Assembly (NCBI RefSeq): GCF_013044505.1
Contig: NZ_JABERD010000059.1
Coordinates: 1-51,133 of the forward strand
Length of the DNA: 51,133 nt
Reading direction: 5' to 3'
From: Streptomyces sp. S3(2020)
Lineage (GTDB): Bacteria; Actinomycetota; Actinomycetes; Streptomycetales; Streptomycetaceae
The notes beneath the pieces were generated by a model. The model saw only the letters and a program-made list of their open reading frames with translations, was not told the origin of the DNA and ran no database searches. A program made the translations under genes and the position numbers. This document shows, piece by piece, positions 18,260-27,587 of this stretch (its first letter is position 1; each line of letters opens with the position of its first letter).

Positions 18260-19267
18260 ATGGAACTTCACGACGTCTGGTTCGTGCTCATCGCCGTCCT
18301 GTGGACCGGCTACTTCTTCCTGGAGGGCTTCGACTTCGGGGTCGGTGTCCTCACCAAGCTGCTGGCCCGGAACCGGCCCGAGAAGCGGGTGCTGATCAAC
18401 ACCATCGGCCCCGTCTGGGACGGCAACGAGGTCTGGCTGCTCTCGGCGGGCGGCGCGACCTTCGCCGCCTTCCCCGAGTGGTACGCCACACTCTTCTCGG
18501 GCTTCTACCTGCCCCTGCTGCTCATCCTGGTCTGCCTCATCGTCCGTGGTGTCGCCTTCGAGTACCGGGTCAAGCGGCCCGAGGAGAACTGGCAGCGCAA
18601 CTGGGAGACCGCGATCTTCTGGACCTCGCTGCTCCCGGCGTTCCTGTGGGGCGTGGCCTTCGGCAACATCGTGCACGGCGTGAAGATCGACAAGAACTTC
18701 GAGTACGTCGGCACCGTCTGGGACCTGCTCAACCCGTACGCGCTTCTCGGCGGAGTGGTGACGCTGACGCTGTTCACCTTCCACGGGGCCGTGTTCACGG
18801 CGCTCAAGACGGTCGGTGAGATCCGGGAGCGGGCGCGGAAGCTGGCGCTTCAGGTCGGGCTCGTGACGGCCGTCGCGGCGCTCGTCTTCCTGATCTGGAC
18901 GCAGGTCGAGAGCGGTGACGGCAAGAGCCTGGTCGCCATGGTCGTGGCGGTGGCCGCCCTGGTCGCCGCGCTGGTGGCCAATCAGGCGGGGCGCGAGGGC
19001 TGGTCGTTCGCGTTCTCGGGCGTCACCATCATGGCCGCCGTGGCGATGCTCTTCCTGACGCTCTTCCCGAACGTGATGCCGTCCTCGCTCAATGAGGACT
19101 GGAGCCTCACGGTCACCAACGCCTCGTCGAGCCCGTACACCCTGAAGATCATGACCTGGTGCGCGGTGATCGCCACGCCCGTCGTGATGATCTACCAGGG
19201 CTGGACCTACTGGGTGTTCCGCAAGCGGATCGGTACGCAGCACATCGCGGCGGACGTCGCGCACTGA
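18260..19267 (+). CDS. cydB: CydB, cytochrome bd oxidase subunit II
   Basis: This 335-residue membrane protein is the partner of CydA. The family start is clear: DVWFVLIAVLWTGYFFLEGFDFGVG, followed by NTIGPVWDGNEVWLLSAGG and VRGVAFEYRVKR. It has eight or nine hydrophobic segments. ATG 18260 lies 18 bases after the cydA stop with a GAGGGGGA-like ribosome-binding site. It is followed by a palindrome that is both a terminator candidate and a parS site. Confidence 0.97.
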   Translation: MELHDVWFVLIAVLWTGYFFLEGFDFGVGVLTKLLARNRPEKRVLINTIGPVWDGNEVWLLSAGGATFAAFPEWYATLFSGFYLPLLLILVCLIVRGVAFEYRVKRPEENWQRNWETAIFWTSLLPAFLWGVAFGNIVHGVKIDKNFEYVGTVWDLLNPYALLGGVVTLTLFTFHGAVFTALKTVGEIRERARKLALQVGLVTAVAALVFLIWTQVESGDGKSLVAMVVAVAALVAALVANQAGREGWSFAFSGVTIMAAVAMLFLTLFPNVMPSSLNEDWSLTVTNASSSPYTLKIMTWCAVIATPVVMIYQGWTYWVFRKRIGTQHIAADVAH

Positions 19268-19330
19268 GTCCGAGCCGGGGGATCGGGCCGGGGAATCCGG
19301 GTCGGGAGTCCGAGCTGGGGAGTTCGGATG

Positions 19331-19358
19331 GGGGCTTGTTTCACGTGAAACAAGCCCC
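19331..19358. terminator. 28-bp perfect palindrome: cydB terminator containing a parS site
   Basis: GGGGCTTGTTTCAC is followed directly by its reverse complement. The centre (19337-19352) is TGTTTCACGTGAAACA, an exact parS. The extra GGGGCT/AGCCCC arms make it a strong RNA hairpin behind cydB. Confidence 0.75.
19337..19352. promoter_or_regulatory. parS site (perfect)
   Basis: TGTTTCACGTGAAACA is an exact, fully symmetric match to the ParB site described for Streptomyces chromosomes. It lies between cydB and cydCD, 64 bases from another site. Confidence 0.9.
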
Positions 19359-19400
19359 TGTAGCCCCGCTGAATAGCTTGACCCCGCTGAGAAGAGGGTG

Positions 19401-19416
19401 TGTTTCACGTGAAACC
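19401..19416. promoter_or_regulatory. parS site overlapping the cydCD start
   Basis: The 14-bp core GTTTCACGTGAAAC at 19402-19415 is perfect, and the last base of the 16-mer is C instead of A. The site covers the spacer between the ribosome-binding site (AGAGGG, 19393-19398) and the start codon, and includes the start codon GTG itself (19409). Confidence 0.88.
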
Positions 19417-22400
19417 GATCGATCCGCGTCTCCTCCGGTACGCCCGAGCCACCCGGCTCTTCATGGTGGCCGTCGTCGGCCTCGGTGCCGTCGGGGCGGC
19501 CCTGGTCATCGCCCAGGCGATGCTCATCGCCGAGGTCGTGGTCGGCGCGTTCCAGTACGGTCTGGCGGTCTCCGAACTCCGCACTCCCCTGCTGCTGCTG
19601 TTGGCGGTCGCGGGTGGGCGTGCGCTGGTGTCCTGGCTCACCGAACTCGCCGCGCACCGGGCGAGCGCGGCGGTCAAGTCCGAGCTGCGGGGGCGGCTGC
19701 TGGAACGGGCCGCGGCGCTCGGGCCCGGGTGGCTGAGCGGACAGCGGACCGGATCGCTGGTCGCGCTCGCCACGCGCGGGGTCGACGCCTTCGACGACTA
19801 CTTCTCGCGCTACCTGCCGCAGTTGGGCCTCGCGGTGGTCGTGCCGGTGGCGGTGCTGGCGCGGATCGTCACCGAGGACTGGGTCTCGGCGGCCATCATC
19901 GTCGGCACGCTCCCCCTCATCCCGATCTTCATGGTGCTGATCGGCTGGGCCACGCAGTCCCGGATGGACCGTCAGTGGCAGCTGCTGTCCCGGCTGTCCG
20001 GGCACTTCCTGGACGTCGTCGCCGGGCTGCCGACCCTGAAGGTGTTCGGGCGGGCCAAGGCGCAGGCCGACTCGATCCGGCGCATCACCGGCGAGTACCG
20101 GCAGGCGACCATGCGGACGCTGCGGATCGCCTTCATCTCCTCCTTCGCCCTGGAGCTGCTCTCGACGCTGTCGGTGGCGCTGGTCGCCGTGACGATCGGT
20201 ATGCGGCTCGTCCACGGTGAGATGGACCTGTACATCGGTCTGGTCATCCTCGTGCTGGCGCCCGAGGCGTATCTCCCGCTGCGACAGGTGGGGGCGCAGT
20301 ACCACGCGGCGGCGGAGGGGCTGGCCGCGGCCGAGGAGATCTTCGAGGTGCTGGAGACGCCGGTCCCGGCGTCGGGCACCCGTGCCGTGCCCGCCGGAGC
20401 GCTGTCCTTCGACGACGTCACCGTCCGCTACCCCGGCCGGTCCGGAGACGTCGTCTCCGACGTGTCCTTCACCGTCGAGCCCGGGGAGACCGTCGCGCTC
20501 GTGGGGCCGAGCGGTGCGGGCAAGTCGACGCTGCTGAACGTGCTGTTGGGGTTCGTGCCGCCTGCCGGGGGGCGGGCGCTGGTCGGGGGAGTCGATCTCG
20601 CCGAGGCCGATCTGGAGGAGTGGCGGTCACAGATCGCGTGGGTGCCGCAGCGGCCGCACCTGTTCGCCGGGACGATCGCCGAGAACGTACGGCTGGCACG
20701 GCCCGACGCGGACGACACCGCCGTACGGCAGGCGCTCGGGGACGCGGGCGCGCTGGAGTTCGTCGACGCGCTGCCGCAGGGCGCCGACACCGTGCTCGGG
20801 GAGGACGGGGCAGGGCTGTCCGCCGGTCAGCGGCAACGGCTCGCACTGGCCCGGGCATTCCTGGCGGACCGGCCTGTGCTGCTCCTCGACGAGCCGACGG
20901 CGGCGCTCGACGGGGCCACCGAGGCGGAGGTCGTGGCGGCGGTACGACGGCTGGCGGTGGGGCGGACGGTGCTGCTCGTCGTCCATCGGCCGGCACTTCT
21001 GGGCGTGGCGGACCGGGTGGTGCGGCTGGCGGAGGCGGAGCGGGTGGTGCCGCTGGAGGAGGCCGCTGCTGCCGCTCGTGCGGAGGTCGTGGCGAAGGCG
21101 GCCGCGGCGCGTGCGATCGAAGAGCATTCCTCCGACATCGAGGAGCATTCTTGCGATGTCGAAGCGGGGCCCTCCGGCGAGGCCGCGCCCGGCGATCCGG
21201 AAGCGGCGGTGCGCACCCGGGGCGTCCTCGCCCGTGTCCGTGCCATGGCCGTCCCCCGGCGCGGGAGCCTCGCGCTCGCCCTGCTGCTCGGAAGCCTCGC
21301 CCTCGGCAGTGCCGTCGGGCTCATGGCCACCTCCGGATGGCTCATCTCGCGGGCCTCGCAGCAGCCGCCGGTGCTGTATCTGATGGTGGCCGTGACGGCG
21401 ACGCGGGCCTTCGGGATCGGGCGGGCCGTCTTCCGGTACGCGGAGCGGCTCGTGTCGCACGACGCCGTGCTGCGGATGCTCGCCGACACCCGGGTCGCCG
21501 TCTACCGGCGTCTTGAGCGGCTGGCGCCCGCCGGGCTGCGCCGGACCCGCCGCGGTGATCTGCTGTCGCGCCTGGTCGCCGATGTCGACGCCCTCCAGGA
21601 CTACTGGCTGCGCTGGCTGCTGCCCGCCGGTGCCGCCCTCACGGTGTCCGCGGCGTCCGTCGGCTTCACCGCCTGGCTGCTGCCCGAGGCCGGTGCCGTG
21701 CTCGCCGGCGGGCTGCTGGCGGCCGGTGTCGGGGTGCCGCTGGTCACCGGTGCGGTGGCCCGGCGGGCGGAGCGGCGCCTGGCCCCCGCACGCGGAGTGC
21801 TGGCGACGCGCGTGACCGGCCTGCTCACCGGGACCGCCGAACTGGCCGTCGCCGGCGCCCTGCCCGCTCGTACCGCCGAAGCGCGGCAGGCCGACGGAGT
21901 GCTCGCCCGGATCGCCTCGCGCGCCGCCACCGCCACCGCGCTCGGTGACGGGCTCACCGCGCTGGTCTCCGGCCTGACCGTCGCCGCCACCGCCCTCGTG
22001 GGCGCCCAGGGCGTCGCCGACGGACGGCTGAGCGGCGTCACCATGGCCGTCGTCGTACTCACCCCGCTGGCCGCCTTCGAGGCCGTCCTCGGACTGCCGC
22101 TCGCCGTCCAGTACCGCCAGCGGGTCCGCAAGAGCGCGGAGCGCGTGTACGAGGTGCTGGACGCCCCGGAGCCGGTACGGGAGCCGGAGCAGCCGCGGGA
22201 GGCACCCGTGTCGCCGTTCCCGGTCGTCGTGGAGGGACTGTCCGCCCGTTACGCCGGGCAGGACCGGGACGCCCTCGCCGGGCTGGACCTGACCCTCGCG
22301 CAGGGCCGCCGGATCGCCGTCGTGGGCCCGTCCGGGTCGGGCAAGACGACCCTCGCGCAGGTGTTGTTGCGGTTCCTGGACGCGGAGGCCGGCTCGTACA

Positions 22401-22966
22401 CGCTGGGCGGCGTGGACGCTTACGCGCTGGACGGTGACGACGTACGGCGGTTCGTGGGGCTGTGCGCCCAGGACGCGCACCTCTTCGACAGCTCGCTGCG
22501 GGAGAACCTGCTGCTCGCCAAGAAGGACGCGAGCGAGGACGAGCTGCGCGACGCTCTGCGGCGGGCCCGGCTGCTGGAGTGGGCCGACGGTCTGCCCGGC
22601 GGCCTGGACACGCTGGTCGGCGAGCACGGGGCGAGGCTGTCCGGGGGGCAGCGCCAGCGGCTGGCACTGGCCCGTGCGCTGCTCGCCGACTTCCCCGTCC
22701 TCGTGCTCGACGAGCCCGCCGAACATCTCGACCTGCCCACCGCCGACGCGCTCACCGCCGATCTCCTGGCCGCCACCGAGGGGCGTACGACGCTGCTCAT
22801 CACCCACCGGCTGGCCGGTCTCGAAGGGGTGGACGAGGTGATCGTGCTGGACGAGGGGCGTGTGGTGCAGCGGGGTTCCTATGCGGAGCTGGCCGCCGTG
22901 GCGGGGCCGCTGCGGGGGATGGTGGAGCGGGAGGCGGAGTCGGAGGTGCTGGCGCTCACCGCGTGA
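19409..22966 (+). CDS. cydCD: CydCD fused ABC exporter for cytochrome bd assembly
   Basis: CydD and CydC are fused in one protein of about 1185 residues, as usual in Streptomyces. The first half has six membrane helices and then an ATP-binding domain with Walker A GPSGAGKST, signature LSAGQRQRLALARAF and Walker B VLLLDEPTAALD. A low-complexity Ala/Glu linker follows (EEHSSDIEEHSCDVE). The second half repeats this with GPSGSGKTT, LSGGQRQRLALARAL and VLVLDEPAEHLD. The transporter exports reduced glutathione or cysteine-type thiols and haem-related cargo needed for cytochrome bd. GTG 19409 is preferred over GTG 19400 because AGAGGG then lies at normal spacing. Confidence 0.95.
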   Translation: MKPIDPRLLRYARATRLFMVAVVGLGAVGAALVIAQAMLIAEVVVGAFQYGLAVSELRTPLLLLLAVAGGRALVSWLTELAAHRASAAVKSELRGRLLERAAALGPGWLSGQRTGSLVALATRGVDAFDDYFSRYLPQLGLAVVVPVAVLARIVTEDWVSAAIIVGTLPLIPIFMVLIGWATQSRMDRQWQLLSRLSGHFLDVVAGLPTLKVFGRAKAQADSIRRITGEYRQATMRTLRIAFISSFALELLSTLSVALVAVTIGMRLVHGEMDLYIGLVILVLAPEAYLPLRQVGAQYHAAAEGLAAAEEIFEVLETPVPASGTRAVPAGALSFDDVTVRYPGRSGDVVSDVSFTVEPGETVALVGPSGAGKSTLLNVLLGFVPPAGGRALVGGVDLAEADLEEWRSQIAWVPQRPHLFAGTIAENVRLARPDADDTAVRQALGDAGALEFVDALPQGADTVLGEDGAGLSAGQRQRLALARAFLADRPVLLLDEPTAALDGATEAEVVAAVRRLAVGRTVLLVVHRPALLGVADRVVRLAEAERVVPLEEAAAAARAEVVAKAAAARAIEEHSSDIEEHSCDVEAGPSGEAAPGDPEAAVRTRGVLARVRAMAVPRRGSLALALLLGSLALGSAVGLMATSGWLISRASQQPPVLYLMVAVTATRAFGIGRAVFRYAERLVSHDAVLRMLADTRVAVYRRLERLAPAGLRRTRRGDLLSRLVADVDALQDYWLRWLLPAGAALTVSAASVGFTAWLLPEAGAVLAGGLLAAGVGVPLVTGAVARRAERRLAPARGVLATRVTGLLTGTAELAVAGALPARTAEARQADGVLARIASRAATATALGDGLTALVSGLTVAATALVGAQGVADGRLSGVTMAVVVLTPLAAFEAVLGLPLAVQYRQRVRKSAERVYEVLDAPEPVREPEQPREAPVSPFPVVVEGLSARYAGQDRDALAGLDLTLAQGRRIAVVGPSGSGKTTLAQVLLRFLDAEAGSYTLGGVDAYALDGDDVRRFVGLCAQDAHLFDSSLRENLLLAKKDASEDELRDALRRARLLEWADGLPGGLDTLVGEHGARLSGGQRQRLALARALLADFPVLVLDEPAEHLDLPTADALTADLLAATEGRTTLLITHRLAGLEGVDEVIVLDEGRVVQRGSYAELAAVAGPLRGMVEREAESEVLALTA

Positions 22967-23023
22967 GCCGCTGCCCGAGGCTCTCGACTTTCTGTATCAA
23001 AGGGGACTAATTACGCTCGCCTC

Positions 23024-24706
23024 ATGTCCGACGTATCGTCCCCCGGTGCCCCGCCCCGGACTCTCCCGACCGAGCTGGCCGCGCGGGTGCCGCAGTTGCT
23101 GGAGGCGATGCGGTCCGTCGGCAGCGGTCTTGAGCTGCACTCCACGCTGGACCGGATCTGCCAGACCGCGGCCGCGCTGACGCGGGCCCGTTACGCGGCC
23201 ATCGGCGTCGTCGACGAGGACGGCCGGGGGCTCTGCGACTTCGTCTCCCACGGCGTGGACGAGGCGACCGCCCGCCGTATCGGACGGCTGCCGGACGGGC
23301 ACCGGGGGCTGCTCGGCGCACTCATCCGCGATCCGGAGCCGGTCCGGCTCGCGGACCTCACCCGGGATCCGCGTTCCTGCGGCTTCCCCGAGCACCATCC
23401 GTCGATGCGCGGCTTCCTCGGTCTGCCGATCCGGGTCCAGGGCGAGATCTTCGGGAACCTGTATCTGACGGAGAAGCACGGCGGCGAGCCGTTCGACGAC
23501 TACGACCTCGACATGGTCCGGGTGCTCGCCACGGAGGCCGGCATCGCGATCGGCAACGCGCGGCTGTACGAGGCCGCCAAGCAGCGTGAGCGGTGGATCG
23601 ACGGGTCGGTCGCCGTCACCACCGCCCTGCTGTCGGGCGGCGACGTCGACGACGCCCTCCAGGTCGTCGCGGAGCAGGCCCGGCGGCTGTCGGGGTCGAC
23701 GGCCGGGATCGTGCTGCTGCCCGCCGACGAGGGCGGCCTGGAGGTCGCCGCGGTGGCCGCGGACCAGCCGTCGAACATCCTGGGCACGGTCGTCCCGCCG
23801 GAGAGCAAGGTCGTCACCGAACTCCTCCACGGACAGGCCGTGTTCATGGACGACGCGGCCGCCGACCCGCGCATGGTCACCACGCTCGCGCGCGGCTACG
23901 GGCCGACCATGATGCTGCCCCTGCACAGCGACGGCCGTGTCCTGGGCGCTCTCGTCACGCCCCGCGCGCGGGGGGAACGGGCGTTCACGGAGTCGGAACG
24001 CACCCTCGCGATCCAGTTCGCCTCGCAGGCCGCCCTCGCGCTGATGATGGCCGACGCACAGCGCGACCGGGAACGGCTCGCGGTCTACGAGGACCGTGAC
24101 CGTATCGCCCGTGACCTGCACGACCTCGTGATCCAGCGGCTGTTCGCCACCGGGATGATGCTGGAGAGCGCGCAGCGCGGGTCGGTCGTGCCCGAGGTGC
24201 GCGAGGGCGTCGGCAAGGCCGTCGACGAACTCGACGTCACGATCCAGGAGATCCGCACCGCGATCTTCGCGCTGCAACAGGGGCCCGCCGAGGTGCCCGC
24301 GGGGTTGCGCACACGCGTGCTGCGGGAGATCAACACCGCTGCCGTGCCGCTCGGCTTCAAACCCTCCCCCCGCTTCGTCGGCCCGGTCGACGCCCTCGTC
24401 GGAGACCTCACCGGCAAGAACCTCATCGCGGCCCTGCGCGAGGCCCTCTCCAACGCCTTCCGGCATGCCGGAGCCTCCCGTATCGACGTCGTCGTCGACG
24501 CGACCGTGACCCTGCCGGGCGGGCGCGAGGGCGTCCGTCTGACCGTCGGGGACGACGGCGTCGGCATCCCCGAGGGCGGCCGGCGCAGTGGCCTGAAGAA
24601 CCTCAAGAGGCGTGCCGAGTCGCTGGGCGGCGACAGCCGGCACGGGCCGGGCATCGGGGAGGGCGGCGGCGGTACGACCGTGGTGTGGGAGGCACCGCTC
24701 GACTGA
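23024..24706 (+). CDS. GAF-GAF sensor histidine kinase (DevS/DosS-like)
   Basis: This 560-residue protein has two GAF domains (about residues 35-180 and 200-345). The HisKA_3 dimerisation helix RDRIARDLHDLVIQRLF follows, with phospho-acceptor His366, and then a HATPase_c domain (ALREALSNAFRHAGA, GDDGVGIPEGG, GLKNLKRRAESLGG). This is the mycobacterial DevS/DosS plan, in which the first GAF may bind haem and sense oxygen, NO or CO. Whether haem binds here is not shown. No response regulator lies next to it, so it is an orphan kinase. Its place directly behind the cyd operon (58-base gap) is compatible with redox or oxygen sensing. Confidence 0.9.
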   Translation: MSDVSSPGAPPRTLPTELAARVPQLLEAMRSVGSGLELHSTLDRICQTAAALTRARYAAIGVVDEDGRGLCDFVSHGVDEATARRIGRLPDGHRGLLGALIRDPEPVRLADLTRDPRSCGFPEHHPSMRGFLGLPIRVQGEIFGNLYLTEKHGGEPFDDYDLDMVRVLATEAGIAIGNARLYEAAKQRERWIDGSVAVTTALLSGGDVDDALQVVAEQARRLSGSTAGIVLLPADEGGLEVAAVAADQPSNILGTVVPPESKVVTELLHGQAVFMDDAAADPRMVTTLARGYGPTMMLPLHSDGRVLGALVTPRARGERAFTESERTLAIQFASQAALALMMADAQRDRERLAVYEDRDRIARDLHDLVIQRLFATGMMLESAQRGSVVPEVREGVGKAVDELDVTIQEIRTAIFALQQGPAEVPAGLRTRVLREINTAAVPLGFKPSPRFVGPVDALVGDLTGKNLIAALREALSNAFRHAGASRIDVVVDATVTLPGGREGVRLTVGDDGVGIPEGGRRSGLKNLKRRAESLGGDSRHGPGIGEGGGGTTVVWEAPLD

Positions 24707-24864
24707 GGAGCCACCCCGGTGAGCGACCTCACCCATGACGGACCGTCAACCGCGACTCCACGGGAGCCTGTTCGGTCGTACGACTCCGCCGAACGGAGCC
24801 GTGATTCCCCCGGCTGTACGACCTGGACATGCCGCTGTCCCGCACTCGGGCCACGATCGCTGAC

Positions 24865-25920
24865 ATGCGACTGCCCCGCCGTCATCCCCTGCTCGTTCCC
24901 GTCGCGCTGTGCGCGCTCGCCGTGCTCGCCGCGCGCCCCACCGGCGCGGCGGAGACGAGGCGCGACGGCGGTGACCCCGGGATCAGCGCGCAGGTGGCGC
25001 GGCTGTACGAGGACGCGGCCGTGGCGACACAGCAGTACGAGAAGGGAAGGCAGGAGGCGGAGGTACAGCGCGCCCGGGCGCAGCGGTTCGAGGCGCTGCT
25101 CGTCCGGGAGCGGCAGGCCATCGCCGTCATGCACGAGGACCTGGGCCGGATCGCCCGTACCCAGTACCGCAGCGGCGGTGACCTTCCGCTCACCGCGCAG
25201 ATCATCCTCGCCGGCAGTCCGGAGGAGCTGATGCGCGGTCAGCAGGTCTTCTCCCAGGCGAATCTGGCGGTGAACAACTCCATCGAGAAGAGCCGGCGGG
25301 CCGAGCGGCGGCTCGCGAAGGACGAGGCCAGGGCCGCGGCGGCATGGCAGTCGCTGGAGAAGCGGAAGGTCGAACTCGCCGGCCTGAAGACGGACATCGA
25401 GCAGAAGCTCGAAGAAGCGCGCCTGCGGTTGCAGGGCCAGGCGGACGCGTCGGTCGCGGCGGGTGCCTGCCGGGGCGCCGTCCGGCTCGACCAGCCTCCG
25501 ACACAGGTCGTCGGCGCCTGGGTCGCGCCGGTGGAGGCGTACGAACTGTCCGCGGGCTTCGGCAGCGGCGGCTCGCGGTGGGCGAACCGGCACACCGGGC
25601 AGGACTTCGCCGTGCCGATCGGCACGCCGGTGCGGTCGGTCGGCGCGGGCCGGGTGGTGAAGGTGTCCTGCGGGGGCCCGTTCGGCATCGAGATCGTGGT
25701 CGAGCACCTGGGCGGCTACTACACGCAGTACGCCCATCTCGCCGCCGTCACCGTCGACCAGGGGGACCAGGTGACGCCGGGGCAGTGGATCGGCCAGTCG
25801 GGCACCTCCGGCAACTCCACCGGACCTCACCTGCACTTCGAGGTCCGGGTCACACCGGAGCTGGGCTCGGCGACGGACCCGGTGCCGTGGCTGGCGGAAC
25901 GCGGCATCCCGCTCGGTTAG
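24865..25920 (+). CDS. Secreted M23 family metallopeptidase with coiled-coil
   Basis: The protein has about 351 residues. The N-terminal signal peptide (MRLPRRHPLLVPVALCALAV, cleavage near ATGAAE) is followed by a long coiled coil (about residues 45-195, rich in EARAQRFEALLVRERQ-type heptads). The C-terminal M23 (LytM) domain has zinc ligands in NRHTGQDF and GPHLHFEV. M23 enzymes cut peptidoglycan cross-bridges or, when paired with coiled coils, regulate amidases as EnvC and NlpD do. ATG 24865 gives the clean signal peptide; an upstream ATG at 24829 is in frame. Bases 25505-25817 reappear in degraded form at the right end of the window. Confidence 0.9.
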   Translation: MRLPRRHPLLVPVALCALAVLAARPTGAAETRRDGGDPGISAQVARLYEDAAVATQQYEKGRQEAEVQRARAQRFEALLVRERQAIAVMHEDLGRIARTQYRSGGDLPLTAQIILAGSPEELMRGQQVFSQANLAVNNSIEKSRRAERRLAKDEARAAAAWQSLEKRKVELAGLKTDIEQKLEEARLRLQGQADASVAAGACRGAVRLDQPPTQVVGAWVAPVEAYELSAGFGSGGSRWANRHTGQDFAVPIGTPVRSVGAGRVVKVSCGGPFGIEIVVEHLGGYYTQYAHLAAVTVDQGDQVTPGQWIGQSGTSGNSTGPHLHFEVRVTPELGSATDPVPWLAERGIPLG

Positions 25921-26801
25921 CGCCGCGCCAGCAACTGCTCGATGACGACCGCCACCCCGTCCTCGTTGTTCGCGACCGTCCGCCCCGAGGCCGCGGCGAT
26001 CACGTCGGGGTGGGCGTTGCCCATCGCGTACGACTGCCCTGCCCAGGTCAGCATCTCCACGTCGTTCGGCATGTCCCCGAACGCCACGACCTCCTCGTGC
26101 GAGATACCGCGTTCGGCGCAGCACAGGGCGAGCGTGCTGGCCTTGGAGACACCGGGGCCGCTGATCTCCAGCAGGGCGCTGGGGCTGGAGCGGGTGACGT
26201 TGGCGCGCTCGCCGATGGCGAGACGGGCGAGGGTGAGGAAGGCGTCCGGGTCGATCGTGGGGTGGAAGGCGAGAATCTTGAGGACCGGCTCGTCGGCCCC
26301 GGGACCGTCCGGCGCGAGCAGCTTCTCGGCCGGCTGGAGCTCGTCGGGGATCTCCATGTGCAGCTTCGGATAGTCCGGCTCCTGGTGGAAGCCGTACGTC
26401 TGCTCCACCGCGTACACCGTGCCCGGCGCCGCGTCCCGCAGCAGTCGTACGGCGTCCAGCGCGTTGTCCCGCGCCAGCTCCCGCACCTTCACGAACCGGT
26501 GGGCGCCGGCGCCGCCGTGCAGATCGACCACCGCGGCGCCGTTGCCGCAGATCGCCAGGCCGTGGCCGTGGACGTGGTCGCTGACGACGTCCATCCAGCG
26601 GGCGGGGCGGCCGGTGACGAAGAAGACCTCGATGCCCGCCTCCTCGGCGGCGGCGAGGGCCGCGACGGTGCGCGGGGAGACGGACTTGTCGTCGCGCAGC
26701 AGGGTGCCGTCGAGGTCCGTGGCTATCAGGCGCGGCGGGACGGTGGAGGCCGGGGTCTCGGGCTGTCGAGTCGCTGAGGTCACCCGCTCATTCTCCCGCA
26801 T
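25917..26801 (-). CDS. HAD superfamily phosphatase, Cof type
   Basis: This 294-residue protein has the Cof/IIB HAD plan. Motif I is LIATDLDGTLLRDD, followed by SPRTVAALAAAEEAGIEVFFVTGRP (motif II), a C2B cap in the middle, and VVAFGDMPNDVEMLTWAG with the final AMGNAHPDV (motifs III and IV). It hydrolyses small phosphate esters such as sugar phosphates or flavin phosphates; the substrate is unknown. It overlaps the convergent M23 gene by 4 bases. A start at a GTG seven codons in (VTSATRQ) is possible. Confidence 0.88.
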   Translation of the reverse strand: MRENERVTSATRQPETPASTVPPRLIATDLDGTLLRDDKSVSPRTVAALAAAEEAGIEVFFVTGRPARWMDVVSDHVHGHGLAICGNGAAVVDLHGGAGAHRFVKVRELARDNALDAVRLLRDAAPGTVYAVEQTYGFHQEPDYPKLHMEIPDELQPAEKLLAPDGPGADEPVLKILAFHPTIDPDAFLTLARLAIGERANVTRSSPSALLEISGPGVSKASTLALCCAERGISHEEVVAFGDMPNDVEMLTWAGQSYAMGNAHPDVIAAASGRTVANNEDGVAVVIEQLLARR

Positions 26802-26877
26802 ATGCCCGCACGGCCGTGCGGGAGCCCGCGCATGTGAGTGGTTACCGCCCCCACCGGTACGATCACGCTCCGTCGCC

Positions 26878-27564
26878 TCAGCGCAGCTGCCCCGGCGCCT
26901 CCATGGCGATCTGCTCGAAGACCTTCTCGTCCGCGGCGAAGTCCGAGTCGGCGACCGGCCAGTGGACGACGATCTCCGTGAAGCCCAAGTCCCGGTGCCG
27001 GCCCGCGAAGTCGACGAACGCGCCGAGCGACTCCAGTGGCCGGGCGCGGTCCGGCGTGAATCCGGTGAGCAGGATCTTGTCGAGCCCGGTCACGTCACGG
27101 CCGATCTCCGCACATGCGTCGGCGAGCTTCTCGACCTGACCGCGAATGGCTTGAATCGACTGTTCAGGAGTGCCGTTCTCGTACAGCTTCGGGTCGCCGG
27201 TGGTCACCCACGCCTGCCCGTGGCGGGCGGCGAGCCGCAGCCCGCGCGGACCGGTGGCCGCCACCGCGAACGGCAGCCGGGGCCGCTGGACACAGCCCGG
27301 GATGTTGCGTGCCTCGTGCGCCGAGTAGAAGTCGCCCTCGTAGGACACCGAGTCCTCGGTCAGCAGCCGGTCCAGCAGCGGCACGAACTCCGCGAGCCGG
27401 TCGGCCCGCTCACGCGGCGTCCACGGCTCCTGGCCGAGAGCGGTGGCGTCGAAGCCGGTGCCGCCCGCGCCGATACCGAGGGTGACCCGGCCGCCGGAGA
27501 TGTCGTCGAGGGAGATCAGTTCCTTGGCGAGGGTGACCGGGTGCCGGAAGTTCGGCGAGCCCAC
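26878..27564 (-). pseudogene. F420-type LLM oxidoreductase, 5' part removed by element insertion
   Basis: The remaining 228 residues are the C-terminal part of a luciferase-like monooxygenase-fold (LLM) oxidoreductase: HPVTLAKELISLDDISGGRVTLGIGAG, GRHGQAWVTTGDPK and HRDLGFTEIVVHWP. The family normally begins with 60-90 more residues, including the first barrel strands that contact F420 or flavin. Here the frame begins in the middle of a conserved block (GSPNFRHP, normally preceded by further residues of the same strand), immediately next to a serine integrase gene. The simplest reading is that a mobile element inserted in the gene and carried its 5' part to the far side. The leftover could be transcribed from a GTG at 27564, but it should not be an active enzyme. 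Confidence 0.8.
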
Positions 27565-27587
27565 TCCGTGCTCATACCATCGGTCCC
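27565..27587. mobile_element. Probable left attachment junction (attL) of the integrated element
   Basis: These 23 bases separate the break in the LLM oxidoreductase gene from the ATG of the integrase. Large serine integrases usually act on an attP next to their own gene, so the crossover lies here or in the adjoining 20 bases. The core dinucleotide cannot be identified without the matching attR, which is not in the window. Confidence 0.6.

Noticed and set aside
16709..20305. A very long minus-strand open frame (1198 codons) opposite cydA, cydB and cydCD
   Set aside because: It is an antisense shadow caused by high GC codon use; it has Arg/Asp/Gly-repetitive composition and no motifs, while the plus strand encodes well-known proteins.
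20627..22807. A 726-codon minus-strand frame opposite cydCD
   Set aside because: It is a shadow frame with low-complexity Gly/Gln/Arg composition; the plus-strand ABC transporter motifs are complete.
24719..24865. A GTG frame starting right after the histidine kinase (MSDLTHDGPST) as a response regulator start
   Set aside because: The residues do not resemble a receiver domain, and the frame turns Cys/Arg/Pro-rich and overlaps the peptidase gene.
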